Source: Alphaproteobacteria bacterium UBA6178
Lineage (GTDB): Bacteria > Pseudomonadota > Alphaproteobacteria > Rickettsiales > UBA3002
NCBI GenBank assembly: GCA_002422205.1
Contig: DITS01000021.1
Span: 1 to 64,000 of the forward strand
DNA length: 64,000 nucleotides
Direction of reading: 5' to 3'
Shown: piece by piece, positions 8,548 through 17,260 of the stretch
How the letters are laid out: every line of letters begins with the position of its first letter
How positions within the stretch are numbered: the stretch's first letter is position 1
The notes under the pieces: generated by a model
Told to the model about the DNA's origin: nothing
Database searches by the model: none
Seen by the model: only the letters and a program-made list of their open reading frames with translations
Translations under genes and position numbers: made by a program

Positions 8548-9546
8548 ATGGCGTCTATGTTAGACACCGTACAAGGCACCATCAGCGCCGCTTTAGACCT
8601 CGAATCCGACATTCTGCGCCTCAAGCGTGAGATGAATGCGGTGATATTGGCGCATTATTATCAGGATGACGAGATTCAGGATATCGCCGATTTTGTCGGG
8701 GATTCGCTCGATTTATCACGCAAGGCCGCCGCTACGGACGCTGATGTAATTGTGTTTTGCGGCGTCAAATTCATGGCGGAAACCGCCAAAATCCTCAGCC
8801 CCGCCAAGCAAGTGCTGTTACCGGATTTAAAGGCCGGTTGTTCGCTTGAGGATTCCTGCCCGCCCGCGCAGTTCAAGGCCTTCCGCGCCGCGCATCCCGA
8901 TCATCTGGCGCTGACCTATATTAATTGCTCCGCCGAGGTGAAGGCGTTGTCTGACATCATCGTCACCTCCACCAATGCCAAAGCCATCGTTGAGCAACTC
9001 CCGCGCGAGCAAAAAATTATTTTTGCGCCCGATCGTTTTTTGGGCGGCTATATCGCCAAGCAAACAGGCCGCGATATGCTGTTATGGCAAGGTAGCTGCA
9101 TGGTGCATGAGCGTTTTTCGGAGAAGGAATTGGTGAAGCTCAAAGTGCGCCACCCGAACGCCAAAGTCATTGCGCATCCCGAATGTCCTGAAGCGTTGCT
9201 CAATCACGCGCATCACATCGGCTCCACCAGCTCATTGTTGCAATACACCGCCGATAATGCGGGCATGGAATTTATCGTGATGACCGAGCCGGGCATTATC
9301 CATCAGATGGAAAAACGCTCAGCGGGCAGCCGTTTTATTCCCGTGCCGGGCATGGAAGCGAATGGCGCCTGCATGTCGTGCAATAACTGCCCCTATATGA
9401 AGCTCAACACCATGGAAAAACTCCATGCCTGCATGCGCAACCGCACGCCGGAAATTCTGCTCGATGACGAGCTGATCGAGCGCGCCAAGCAACCCTTGCT
9501 GCGCATGCTTGAGATGTCGCAAGGCATCAGCGGCAGCAAGCCGTAA
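8548..9546 (+). CDS. nadA: NadA, quinolinate synthase
   Basis: It condenses iminoaspartate with dihydroxyacetone phosphate to quinolinate, using a [4Fe-4S] cluster. Visible features: [61 protein letters not shown] and the C-terminal [16 protein letters not shown]. The frame is open to 8359, but homology starts only near [13 protein letters not shown] 8548 (332 residues) or ATG 8557 is likely, and neither has a strong ribosome site. nadC lies 3 kb away on the same strand. Confidence 0.95.
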   Translation: MASMLDTVQGTISAALDLESDILRLKREMNAVILAHYYQDDEIQDIADFVGDSLDLSRKAAATDADVIVFCGVKFMAETAKILSPAKQVLLPDLKAGCSLEDSCPPAQFKAFRAAHPDHLALTYINCSAEVKALSDIIVTSTNAKAIVEQLPREQKIIFAPDRFLGGYIAKQTGRDMLLWQGSCMVHERFSEKELVKLKVRHPNAKVIAHPECPEALLNHAHHIGSTSSLLQYTADNAGMEFIVMTEPGIIHQMEKRSAGSRFIPVPGMEANGACMSCNNCPYMKLNTMEKLHACMRNRTPEILLDDELIERAKQPLLRMLEMSQGISGSKP

Positions 9547-9585
9547 TTTTCTGCGCCTTTGCCGTATTATATGCTATAAACTTAT

Positions 9586-10233
9586 ATGGATAAATTTCTG
9601 ACTGCCATCTTTGGTTTTTGCGTTATCACCGGCCTGGTTTTTCTGGGGTTATATTTGCGCTGGTCGGGTGGCGCGGATGAGCAAAAAGCATGGGTTCTGG
9701 CCAATATCAGTCATTTCGAGCAGCAATTCACTTCGAATACCGCCAAAGCGCAGTTTCAGTATGATTCGATCGAAGTGCTGGGCTTTCCCTTTTCGCATTA
9801 TGTGCGCTTTTACCAGCCCGCGCTCAATCTGCGCGTGGGGGCGGAGCATTTCTACATTGCGCTCAATCGCATGGATATGGTGCCCGATGGCGACGAGCAG
9901 CGTTATCAGCTCGATATCAGCAATGTCATGACCGTCGGCTATAAATCCACCGGCAATGTGCAGGAATCCTACCGGCTGCATGTCAGCGGATTGCCCAAAT
10001 TGTGGTTGCAGGCCGCCGCAGGGCGTAACCCCACCCCCGCCCATTGGAACGAATATGGCGTTGCCTTCACCGGCCCGCTAACCCTTGATGTCACCAATGA
10101 TCACAAATCCGAGAAAATTGGCTTTAATCCCATGGCCACGCCAGTACCGATCTGGCGTAAAATTCCGGCGCATATTCATTATCCGGCGCAGCTTTTCGTC
10201 GGCATGCTGCGCGAGGCGATGGTGTATCGGTAG
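9586..10233 (+). CDS. Unknown membrane-anchored protein
   Basis: The 215 residues start with one membrane segment (about 5-24, AIFGFCVITGLVFLGLYLRW) followed by a beta-rich extracytoplasmic domain. A GFPFSHYVRF stretch recalls DUF2125-type alphaproteobacterial proteins, but length and conservation are too weak for assignment. It lies 39 bases after nadA and could share its transcript. Confidence 0.65.
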   Translation: MDKFLTAIFGFCVITGLVFLGLYLRWSGGADEQKAWVLANISHFEQQFTSNTAKAQFQYDSIEVLGFPFSHYVRFYQPALNLRVGAEHFYIALNRMDMVPDGDEQRYQLDISNVMTVGYKSTGNVQESYRLHVSGLPKLWLQAAAGRNPTPAHWNEYGVAFTGPLTLDVTNDHKSEKIGFNPMATPVPIWRKIPAHIHYPAQLFVGMLREAMVYR

Positions 10234-10315
10234 CCATTAGCAAATCTTCATCAATCTTTCACACAATGACGCCGCCTATCCGCTATTATTTCGGGCAAAA
10301 TAGATAAGGAACAGT

Positions 10316-10732
10316 ATGAACGCGCCCTTTGATGATCACAAGCATGCTATAAGTAAAGAAGCAGGCACACTGCAAGGTCAGACCGACGAGGCTAGAGCAG
10401 GCGAAAGGCTGGCTGATTTAATCAGATATTACCAATCGCATAATAGCACCGATTGGCCGGATAAAAATGAGGTGCTGGTTGAGATTGCAGACTTAGCAAA
10501 GCAAGGTATCTACCGCGACGATATCAGCGCACCGCTTGAAATCCGCAGATTGCAATCCGCCATTGTCGAAGGCACATGGGCTACCTTAGCATTACAAATG
10601 ATCGGCGAGATAGAGGCGGGCGATCTGTATGATAAAATTCACACCCGCCATAGCATGCGCCCCTCACCGGTTGTAATTCCTGGCAACTGCGAGCGTTTAG
10701 TGACAGCTGAAACCCAGGAGCCACTGCGTTAA
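10316..10732 (+). CDS. Hypothetical protein, 138 residues
   Basis: I do not recognise this small acidic, soluble protein, predicted mostly helical. ATG 10316 is preceded by AAGGAA. Its stop codon overlaps that of the convergent flavoprotein gene by 3 bases (10729-10732), the main support, with the ribosome site, for it being real. Confidence 0.6.
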   Translation: MNAPFDDHKHAISKEAGTLQGQTDEARAGERLADLIRYYQSHNSTDWPDKNEVLVEIADLAKQGIYRDDISAPLEIRRLQSAIVEGTWATLALQMIGEIEAGDLYDKIHTRHSMRPSPVVIPGNCERLVTAETQEPLR

Positions 10733-12519
10733 TAAGCCCGCGCCTCGGGTAGTACCGAATCCAGCTCCGCCATGCCGCTTTGCATGCGCACGGCGCGTTT
10801 ATCGAGCGTTACGGTGCCCTTATCATTAAGCTGGCTCAGCGTGTGGTGCAGCCAGTGCACATCGTCGCGCTCGGGGAAATCTTCGCGGCTATGCGCGCCA
10901 CGGCTCTCGGTACGGTTGGCGGCGCTATGCATGGTCACCATGGCTTGGCGCAATAAATTATCGGTTTCAATCGCCTGCACCAAATCATTATTCCAGATGA
11001 GGCTGTTATCCTCCATGCGCAAATCCCCGCGCAATTGCTGCCAGATGGTTGCCAGTTTGGCCTTGCCCTGCTCCAGCTTCGCGCCTGTGCGATAAATCGG
11101 TGCGTAACGCGTCATACAATGCTGCACCTCGTGGCGCAATGCATGGGGCGTGGCACTGCCTGTGCCATAGCGCAAGCTATCCAAATGTGTCAGCGCCCGC
11201 TCCAGCGATGCTTTCGGAGCCAAGGCCAGCGGCGCGTTGGGTTGTAAGGATGCGCGCGCCTGCTCGCCTGCATCTTTGCCAAACACAATCAAATCCAGCA
11301 GCGAATTGCAGCCCAACCGGTTCGCGCCATGGGTCGAATTGCATGCCGCCTCGCCAATCGCACTTAAGCCTTGCACCACATCGCCTTGCGCATTGGCCAC
11401 CACCTGCGAATTGGCGGTCGCAGGAATGCCGCCCATCGTATAATGCACACTCGGCACCACCGGCACCGGATCGCGCTTGGGGTCAATGCCTGCAAAGGTT
11501 TCAATAATGCTGGCGATATAAGGCAGCTTGCTATCGATCACTTGCGGGTCAATATGGCTCATGATCAGCTGCACATGGTCTTTGTTGGGGCCGCAGCCGC
11601 GCCCTGCCGCCAACTCCTGCACAATCGCGCGGCTGATCACATCGCGCGAGGCCAGCTCCATCGATTGCGGGGCATAGTTTTGCATAAAGCGTTCGCCTTC
11701 GCCATTGACCAGCGTGCCGCCTTCACCCCGCGCGCCTTCGGTAATCAACACCCCCGCCCCATACAAACCAGTGGGATGAAACTGAATAAATTCCATATCC
11801 TGCAGCGGCAGTCCGGCCCGCAATGTCATAGCATTACCATCACCGGTGCAGACCGACGACGCGGTGGTCGCCGCATAGACTTGCCCATAACCGCCGGTTG
11901 CCAAAATCGTATGCTGGGCGTTAAACACATGAATCTGGCCGGTCGCCAGCTCCCACGCTACGGCACCGTGGCATGCGCCCTGCCCGTCCATCAGCAAATC
12001 CAATGCGATATATTCGACAAAAAAATCAATCGGCTGTTTCAGCGCCTGCTGATACATGGTGGTCATAATCGCCAGTCCGGTGCGGTCTTCCGCCGCACAG
12101 GCTCGCAAGGCCGCGCCGCCTTTGCCAAATTCTTTGGTTTGGCCGCCATAAGCGCGCTGATAAATTTTATTCTGATCATCACGCGTAAAGGGCACGCCCC
12201 ACTCGGCCAGCTCATTAATGGCATCGGGCGCGGCCTTGCACATTTTGGCAATCGCATCCTGATCGCCCAGCCAGTCCGACCCGCGAATCGTATCATACAT
12301 GTGCCAGCGCCAGTCATCGGCGTCGCGGTTGCCCAGCGCGGCATTGATTCCACCTTGCGCGGCGACTGTATGGCTGCGGGTAGGTGGCACCTTCGATAAT
12401 ACCGCAATGCGCAGGCCGCTACCGGCGGCGGCAATCGCCGCGCGCAAGCCCGCACCGCCTGCGCCAATCACCAGCACGTCATAAGCATGGTCGTTCACGT
12501 CATAAGCTTTGACAGGCAT
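10729..12519 (-). CDS. sdhA: Succinate dehydrogenase/fumarate reductase-type flavoprotein
   Basis: A 596-residue flavoprotein. It has the FAD Rossmann motif DVLVIGAGGAGLRAAIAAAG; TRSHTVAAQGGINA with the His that covalently binds FAD in SdhA; IQFHPTGLYGAGVLITEGARG; SVHYTMGGIPAT; and GEAACNSTHGANRLGCNSLL. Overall it matches SdhA better than NadB, whose members lack the His. No sdhB, sdhC or sdhD is adjacent. Its neighbours are nadC (divergent) and nadA, so a role as an aspartate-oxidising NadB substitute is possible; that is inference. The plain alternative is the flavoprotein of complex II encoded apart from its partners. Confidence 0.85.
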   Translation of the reverse strand: MPVKAYDVNDHAYDVLVIGAGGAGLRAAIAAAGSGLRIAVLSKVPPTRSHTVAAQGGINAALGNRDADDWRWHMYDTIRGSDWLGDQDAIAKMCKAAPDAINELAEWGVPFTRDDQNKIYQRAYGGQTKEFGKGGAALRACAAEDRTGLAIMTTMYQQALKQPIDFFVEYIALDLLMDGQGACHGAVAWELATGQIHVFNAQHTILATGGYGQVYAATTASSVCTGDGNAMTLRAGLPLQDMEFIQFHPTGLYGAGVLITEGARGEGGTLVNGEGERFMQNYAPQSMELASRDVISRAIVQELAAGRGCGPNKDHVQLIMSHIDPQVIDSKLPYIASIIETFAGIDPKRDPVPVVPSVHYTMGGIPATANSQVVANAQGDVVQGLSAIGEAACNSTHGANRLGCNSLLDLIVFGKDAGEQARASLQPNAPLALAPKASLERALTHLDSLRYGTGSATPHALRHEVQHCMTRYAPIYRTGAKLEQGKAKLATIWQQLRGDLRMEDNSLIWNNDLVQAIETDNLLRQAMVTMHSAANRTESRGAHSREDFPERDDVHWLHHTLSQLNDKGTVTLDKRAVRMQSGMAELDSVLPEARAY

Positions 12520-12573
12520 GCGGGTTATCCGTTACTCATTCACTCCATGACACATACGGATAAGCGCAGCGTG

Positions 12574-13413
12574 ATGCAACCGAATCTCGAGGACGTCCAG
12601 CGGATTATACTCACCGCACTGGGCGAGGATATCGGGCATGGCGATATCACCACCGCCGCGATTATCCCGCCTGAGGCCGAGGGCCGCTTTCAACTCACCG
12701 CGCGCGAGCCGATGGTTGTGTGTGGCTTACCATTGATTATGCATGTGTTTTATGCGGTTGACCCCTCGATTGATTTCAATCAGCGGCTTGATGATGGTGC
12801 GCAGGCGCAGGCGGGTGACGAGCTGGCTTCCGTGCTTGGGCCCGCTGGCAGCATTCTCACCGCCGAGCGTGTGGCCCTTAATTTATTACAGCGCATGTGC
12901 GGCGTGGCCACTGAGACCGCGCATTATGTGCAGGCGGTGGCGGGCACTGGTGCGATCATTCTCGATACGCGCAAGACCATGCCCGGCTTGCGTGCGCTCG
13001 ATAAATACGCGGTGCGGGTCGGTGGTGGCCATAACCACCGTATGCGGCTCGATGATGCGATTCTGATTAAAGATAATCATATCGCCATTGCGGGCAGTGT
13101 CAGCGAAGCGCTCGCGCGAGCCAAAGCGCAGGCCCCCGCGACGCTTACCATTGAAGTGGAATGCGACACGCTCGATCAGGTGCGCGAGGCGCTGAGCGCG
13201 GGTGCCCAGCGTCTGCTGCTCGATAATATGGATAATAGCACCCTTCGCGAAGCGGTGGCCCTTGCCAAAGGCAAAAACGCCACCTGCGAGGCATCGGGCA
13301 ATGTGTCACTGCAAAGCGTGCGTGCCATTGCTGAAACCGGCGTCGATTATATCTCCGTTGGTCGTCTCACCCATTCGGTGCGTAATATGGATATCGGGCT
13401 GGATAGCATGTGA
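12574..13413 (+). CDS. nadC: NadC, nicotinate-nucleotide pyrophosphorylase
   Basis: It converts quinolinate and PRPP to nicotinate mononucleotide, CO2 and PPi. Diagnostic segments: GEDIGHGDITTAAI, ILDTRKTMPGLRALDKYAV, GGGHNHRMRLDDAILIKDNH, and the C-terminal ISVGRLTHSV. ATG 12574 gives 279 residues with the usual N-terminus; ATG 12547 would add nine. It is divergent from the flavoprotein gene, and the promoters must fit in about 50 bases. Confidence 0.95.
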   Translation: MQPNLEDVQRIILTALGEDIGHGDITTAAIIPPEAEGRFQLTAREPMVVCGLPLIMHVFYAVDPSIDFNQRLDDGAQAQAGDELASVLGPAGSILTAERVALNLLQRMCGVATETAHYVQAVAGTGAIILDTRKTMPGLRALDKYAVRVGGGHNHRMRLDDAILIKDNHIAIAGSVSEALARAKAQAPATLTIEVECDTLDQVREALSAGAQRLLLDNMDNSTLREAVALAKGKNATCEASGNVSLQSVRAIAETGVDYISVGRLTHSVRNMDIGLDSM

Positions 13414-13776
13414 CGCTGCTTGTCTTAGGCAGTCATGCTGCGGGACGCGGAGCGTCAGCGCAGTATCTCACGCCACCTGATGGAGATCCTGCGTTCTTGC
13501 TGCGCAAGCCGGATGATGACGGAATGGTGATTAAGGAGATCCCCGGGCTCGGCTCCGCCGCCCCGAGGATGACGATAATTGAGAATCTGTCACCCCGTCG
13601 CACGTGCGGGGTCCGATTATCCTGCCCCCTCTCCCTTGGGAGAGGGTCGGGGTGAGGGCTCTTCCTTACTTTTTCCGTCGCGCAGCATCTCGCTCCACCT
13701 CACGAGATCCTGCGCTATGGCTTCGCCATCCGCAGGATGACGGGTGTGTGGGTATTCGCAGGTTAACAGAGCTTAC
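13414..13776. other. Intergenic region packed with repeat elements
   Basis: No gene is seen in 363 bases. It holds at least three repeat families: two related copies of a 64-base element (13458-13522 and 13680-13743, sharing GCGCAG-ATCTC, CCACCT and GAGATCCTGCG), a CACCCCGTCGCA piece related to 2876 (about 13591), and the GGGAGAGGG hairpin element at 13627-13659 that also lies in queA. Confidence 0.75.
13627..13659 (-). repeat. CCCTCTCCC/GGGAGAGGG repeat, intergenic copy
   Basis: This 33-base element contains the short hairpin CCCTCTCCC-TT-GGGAGAGGG and then TCGGGGTGAGGGC. Its reverse complement aligns with 63691-63724 inside queA with one mismatch and one single-base gap. Confidence 0.85.
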
Positions 13777-14250
13777 CTACACCGCGCTGCGGCGTTGCCC
13801 GGCGGCGGCATTCATGCGTTGCACGCGTGCGGGCATTTTGCCGAGGCCGATGTCTTTGGCCAGCGCGCTGCGGCGCTTAGCATATTCTGGCGCCACCATC
13901 GGGTAGGATGCAGGCAGGTTCCAGCGTGCGCGGTATTCTTCAGGCGTCAGATTATAATTGGTTTTCAAATAGCGCTTCAGCATTTTGAGCTTTTTGCCAT
14001 CTTCAAGGCAGACCAGATAATCAGGCTGTACCGTATCTTCGATCGATAAGCTCATTTGTTGCCCATCCGGTCGCATCACCGACACCATATTCTGGCTTTG
14101 CGGCGCGAGATTACTCAGCTGCGCATACACACCGTTAAACAAAGGTTCAATTTCACTTTGAGCAATTTTATGGGCCTGAATATAGGCGCTCACAATAGTC
14201 GCTGTTGCCTGTAAAACCGCGTCTTGGCTGGGGGAATGTGCTTGCGTCAT
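13777..14250 (-). CDS. mucR: MucR/Ros-family transcriptional regulator
   Basis: The 157-residue product has the MucR C-terminal block: DYLVCLEDGKKLKMLKRYLK, YNLTPEEYRARWNLPASYPM, VAPEYAKRRSALAKDIGLG. MucR proteins bind AT-rich promoter DNA and, in Alphaproteobacteria, control cell-cycle, surface polysaccharide and motility genes. The zinc finger is degenerate here: one Cys remains (VCLED), the second Cys position is Asp, and the usual His pair reads Tyr/Asn. Zinc may not be bound. Its own promoter region has a TTAA-N7-TTAA site. Confidence 0.9.
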   Translation of the reverse strand: MTQAHSPSQDAVLQATATIVSAYIQAHKIAQSEIEPLFNGVYAQLSNLAPQSQNMVSVMRPDGQQMSLSIEDTVQPDYLVCLEDGKKLKMLKRYLKTNYNLTPEEYRARWNLPASYPMVAPEYAKRRSALAKDIGLGKMPARVQRMNAAAGQRRSAV

Positions 14251-14594
14251 AAATGCTCCTCTGATGGGGATTTTGTTAATCTGTTGCCGAATTCTATTAA
14301 TTTAATATTAATGTTTATTACTGTTATGAATTTACACGCCCGCTGTCAATAGACTTTAACGATTATTTTAGAATTCGCCAATAGCACTTTGTTAATTAAT
14401 GATTATTTTTTTCTGTTGCGCCGTAATTTCGCTGAATATTCATTCAATTCCCGTGCGCATCTTTACGCTCCGCCTTGCATACTGCCTTTCTCAACCGGCA
14501 GCATGCAATGATGGTTTCGCATTTTAATCATGGATGCTGTTTGCATTTCCTGACACTTTCGTTAGAGTATTGGCGGAAAATAAGAGGTGCTATC
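14251..14594. other. AT-rich divergent promoter region (mucR/fur)
   Basis: The 344 bases between divergent mucR and the Fur-family gene are strongly AT-rich with many TTAA and ATTAAT words. No gene is supported. AT-rich, TTAA-rich DNA of this kind is a typical MucR target, so autoregulation is plausible. Confidence 0.6.
14297..14311 (-). promoter_or_regulatory. Candidate CtrA box upstream of mucR
   Basis: TTAA-TTTAATA-TTAA, 46 bases upstream of the mucR ATG. It has the CtrA spacing but lacks the flanking C, and it sits in AT-rich DNA, so chance is more likely here than at the other sites. Confidence 0.35.
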
Positions 14595-15008
14595 ATGTCA
14601 TTAGAACTAAAATGCGTTGAAAGAGGCCTGAAAATGACCGAGCAGCGCCGTGTGATTGCACGGGTGTTGTCGCAATCGGACGATCATCCCGATGTGGAGT
14701 TGCTCTATCAGCGCGCCTCAGCAATTGACCCTAAGGTCAGCATTGCCACCGTCTATCGCACCGTGCGCCTGTTTGAAGAGGCCGGCATCATCGAAAAGCA
14801 TGATTTTGGCGATGGCCGTGCGCGCTACGAAGAAGCGGGCGAAGATCACCATGATCATCTGATCGATTTGCGCAGCGGTACGGTGATCGAATTTACCAAT
14901 GAAGCGATCGAAAAATTACAGGAAGACATTGCGAACAAGTTGGGCTATAAACTAGTCGATCATCGGCTGGAGTTGTATTGCGTGCCGCTGGATTCGGCGA
15001 AAAAATAG
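14595..15008 (+). CDS. fur: Fur-family metalloregulator
   Basis: The 137-residue protein has the Fur winged helix (MTEQRRVIARVLSQSDDHPD, VSIATVYRTVRLFEEAGII) and metal site residues GEDHHDHLIDLRSG. The Cys-x-x-Cys that follows HHDH in E. coli Fur is replaced by DLRS, as in many alphaproteobacterial Fur/Mur proteins, so metal (Fe or Mn) sensing through the His/Asp/Glu sites is expected. Start ATG 14595 is preceded by AAGAGGTG. Confidence 0.92.
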   Translation: MSLELKCVERGLKMTEQRRVIARVLSQSDDHPDVELLYQRASAIDPKVSIATVYRTVRLFEEAGIIEKHDFGDGRARYEEAGEDHHDHLIDLRSGTVIEFTNEAIEKLQEDIANKLGYKLVDHRLELYCVPLDSAKK

Positions 15009-15055
15009 CGATACAGCATTGTTAAATAGAGATTCTTTTGTACTCACTCTCGGAC

Positions 15056-15832
15056 ATGAATAGTTTTGATCCACTGCATGCGGGTAATCTGTCTGTGCGT
15101 CTCGCGCGGGATGAATCCGAAATCACCGCTTCTCAAAAGCTGCGCTTTCGCATTTTCTGTGGGGAAATGGGCGGGAAAGCGTCGCCTGAAATTCAGGCCC
15201 AGCGCCGCGATTTCGATGAATTCGATGATTATTGTGACCATCTGCTGGTGATCGACAATGAAAAAACCGGCGAAGAAGCTGTTGTGGGCACTTACCGGTT
15301 GCTGCGCCGCTCGGTGATGAAAAAACTGGGTCGTTTTTATACTGAGAGCGAATTTGATGTGTCCGCCGTTAAAAATCTTGAAGGCGAAATCCTCGAATTG
15401 GGCCGTTCCTGCGTCGACGCCGCTTATCGCAACCGCGCGGTGATGACGCTGCTTTGGCGCGGTATCGGCGCCTATATTACCTTGCATGATATCAAGCTGA
15501 TGTTTGGCTGCGCGAGTTTCACCGGTGCTGATCCCGATCAGCATGCGCTGGCCTTGTCGTATCTCTATTACAATCACCTCGCGCCCGAGGCGGTGCGGCT
15601 GACCGCCCTGCCCGATCTCTATGTCAAAATGGACCGGTTGCCCCCCGAAGAAGTGAATATGAAAGCTGCGCTCAACGCAATGCCCGCGCTGATCAAAGGT
15701 TATCTACGCCTCGGCGGCTATATTGGTGACGGCGCGGTGCTCGACCCCGCTTATAACACCACCGATGTGGGTATTATCGTGATGACCGAATCCGTCACTG
15801 GCAAATATGCCGAGCGTTATACGCCTGAATAA
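15056..15832 (+). CDS. olsB: OlsB-like ornithine N-acyltransferase
   Basis: The 258-residue GNAT-fold protein resembles OlsB/hemolysin-like acyltransferases: LRFRIFCGEMGG, FDEFDDYCDHLLV, VVGTYRLLRR, EILELGRSCVDAAYRN, MFGCASFTGADPDQHALALSYL. OlsB adds a 3-hydroxyacyl chain from acyl-ACP to ornithine, making lyso-ornithine lipid. A TTG at 15038 could extend it; ATG 15056 is preferred. olsA lies 624 bases downstream, so the two steps of ornithine-lipid synthesis are clustered, with a convergent gene between them. Confidence 0.88.
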   Translation: MNSFDPLHAGNLSVRLARDESEITASQKLRFRIFCGEMGGKASPEIQAQRRDFDEFDDYCDHLLVIDNEKTGEEAVVGTYRLLRRSVMKKLGRFYTESEFDVSAVKNLEGEILELGRSCVDAAYRNRAVMTLLWRGIGAYITLHDIKLMFGCASFTGADPDQHALALSYLYYNHLAPEAVRLTALPDLYVKMDRLPPEEVNMKAALNAMPALIKGYLRLGGYIGDGAVLDPAYNTTDVGIIVMTESVTGKYAERYTPE

Positions 15833-15833
15833 T

Positions 15834-16382
15834 CTAATCGCCGATGGCGCAACCCTTGGGTTTATTGCTCATTAATTGATTGCGGAGCGCTTGAACATTG
15901 CCGGCACTGCCCGCCTCCGCTACACATCCACCGGTGCCCTGCACCGCTTTGGCTGCCTGCTCGCGTGCTGCATCGCCTCTCACACCAAAGCTGGCTTCCA
16001 GCCCTTTATGAGCCTCGACAGACGTAACGGCACCGCTGTGCAAGCCCGTAAGTTGCCCATTTTCAAAGCGCAGAAAAATCGGATAGGATGAAATTGGCTG
16101 CCATTGCCCGTTCACATTAGCGCGCCACCCGTCCTTATTATTATAGGCAAGTAGCGGGTTTGGGTTTTCATACAGCCCTTCAATCGACGGGTTTTTATCC
16201 CCGAAATTATGAATCTCCATCGTGGCTGCCGCTTTCGCCTTATCGGTATTAAAATAGGCTTTGGTCGCTTCACAATGGCCGCATCCGGGCTTAAAAATAC
16301 CCACGGTGATACTTCCCGTCTGTGCTACCAGTCTGCGTATATCCACATTATCCGCCTGCGGCTTTACAAAATCCTGTGCCAT
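15834..16382 (-). CDS. Thioredoxin-like protein
   Basis: The 182 residues include a thioredoxin-fold N-terminal domain with a redox motif CGHC in GIFKPGCGHCEATKAYF, and the cis-Pro region ISSYPIFLRFENGQ. There is no signal peptide, so it is probably cytosolic. The last 60 residues (Ala/Gly-rich, with GTGGCVAEAG and KPKGCAIGD) hold two further cysteines. The specific partner is unknown. It converges on olsB with a one-base gap. Confidence 0.75.
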   Translation of the reverse strand: MAQDFVKPQADNVDIRRLVAQTGSITVGIFKPGCGHCEATKAYFNTDKAKAAATMEIHNFGDKNPSIEGLYENPNPLLAYNNKDGWRANVNGQWQPISSYPIFLRFENGQLTGLHSGAVTSVEAHKGLEASFGVRGDAAREQAAKAVQGTGGCVAEAGSAGNVQALRNQLMSNKPKGCAIGD

Positions 16383-16456
16383 AGATCCTCCTGATTTAAT
16401 CAGTCATTCTAGCGCAAAATCCTTACTAATCCCTTAAGCTGCCACATTCTTTTTCG

Positions 16457-17251
16457 ATGATTGCATTTCCGGTTGATCTGCCTAGATTAGCGGCTATGCG
16501 TGCTGCTTTAAAATTTACCGTGTTCAGCTTGTGGCTTTTGTTGATGGTGCTGGTGTGTCTGCTGCCATGGGCCCTGCATCTGGAGGCGTTGCGCCGTAGG
16601 CTGGTGTCTTTCACCTTCCGTGTCGCGGTGCGCCTATTGGGCCTGCGTGTTATCGTGCATGGCCCCCCCGCCACCCAGCGCCCGCTGCTGGTGGTGAGCA
16701 ATCACAGCTCCTACGCCGATATTTATGCGCTTGGCGCTGTCATGCCCGTGTCCTTCACGCCCAAAAGCGATATCAAAAGCTGGCCCTTTATCAATCTGTG
16801 TTGCTATGTGTCCGGCTGCGTGTTTATCGAGCGTAAAGCCAGTAAAATGCAGCAGGTGCGACAGGAAATCGCCTCGCGTTTGCGCATGGGTCGCCCCATC
16901 TGCCTGTTTGCCGAGGGCACCACCAGCAATGGCACGCAGCTCAAACCTTTCAAGAGCGGCTTTTTCAGTCTGGCCGAAGGCATCGAAGACCTGTTTGTGC
17001 AGCCTGTTACCATTGCCTATACCCATATCAATGGGCAAGCTATTAATGCGCAGGAGCGGCTACAAATCGCATGGATTGACGATACCGCACTTTTACCCCA
17101 TTTCTGGCATTTTTTATCATTTCGTAGTGTCACGGTGCAGGTGGTATGCCACGCGCCAGTGCGTGCCGCCGCATTTGACTCGCGCAAGGCCTTGTGCCTT
17201 AGTTGCGAAACGGAAATCGCTCATAGCCTACAACAACAACTAGCCGAATAA
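16457..17251 (+). CDS. olsA: OlsA/PlsC-like lyso-lipid acyltransferase
   Basis: A 264-residue membrane acyltransferase. An N-terminal membrane segment (about 20-40) is followed by the PlsC motifs NHSSYADIYAL (His and Asp of the HX4D site), VFIERKAS and LFAEGTTSNGTQL. Given olsB nearby, it most likely makes ornithine lipid from lyso-ornithine lipid; 1-acylglycerol-3-phosphate acylation is the alternative. ATG 16496 is another possible start. Confidence 0.85.
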   Translation: MIAFPVDLPRLAAMRAALKFTVFSLWLLLMVLVCLLPWALHLEALRRRLVSFTFRVAVRLLGLRVIVHGPPATQRPLLVVSNHSSYADIYALGAVMPVSFTPKSDIKSWPFINLCCYVSGCVFIERKASKMQQVRQEIASRLRMGRPICLFAEGTTSNGTQLKPFKSGFFSLAEGIEDLFVQPVTIAYTHINGQAINAQERLQIAWIDDTALLPHFWHFLSFRSVTVQVVCHAPVRAAAFDSRKALCLSCETEIAHSLQQQLAE

Positions 17252-17260
17252 AGGAAGCTT

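Noticed and set aside
11371..12399. 342-codon plus-strand frame opposite the flavoprotein gene
   Set aside because: It is antisense to a conserved enzyme and rich in His/Arg/Gln, the usual shadow pattern.
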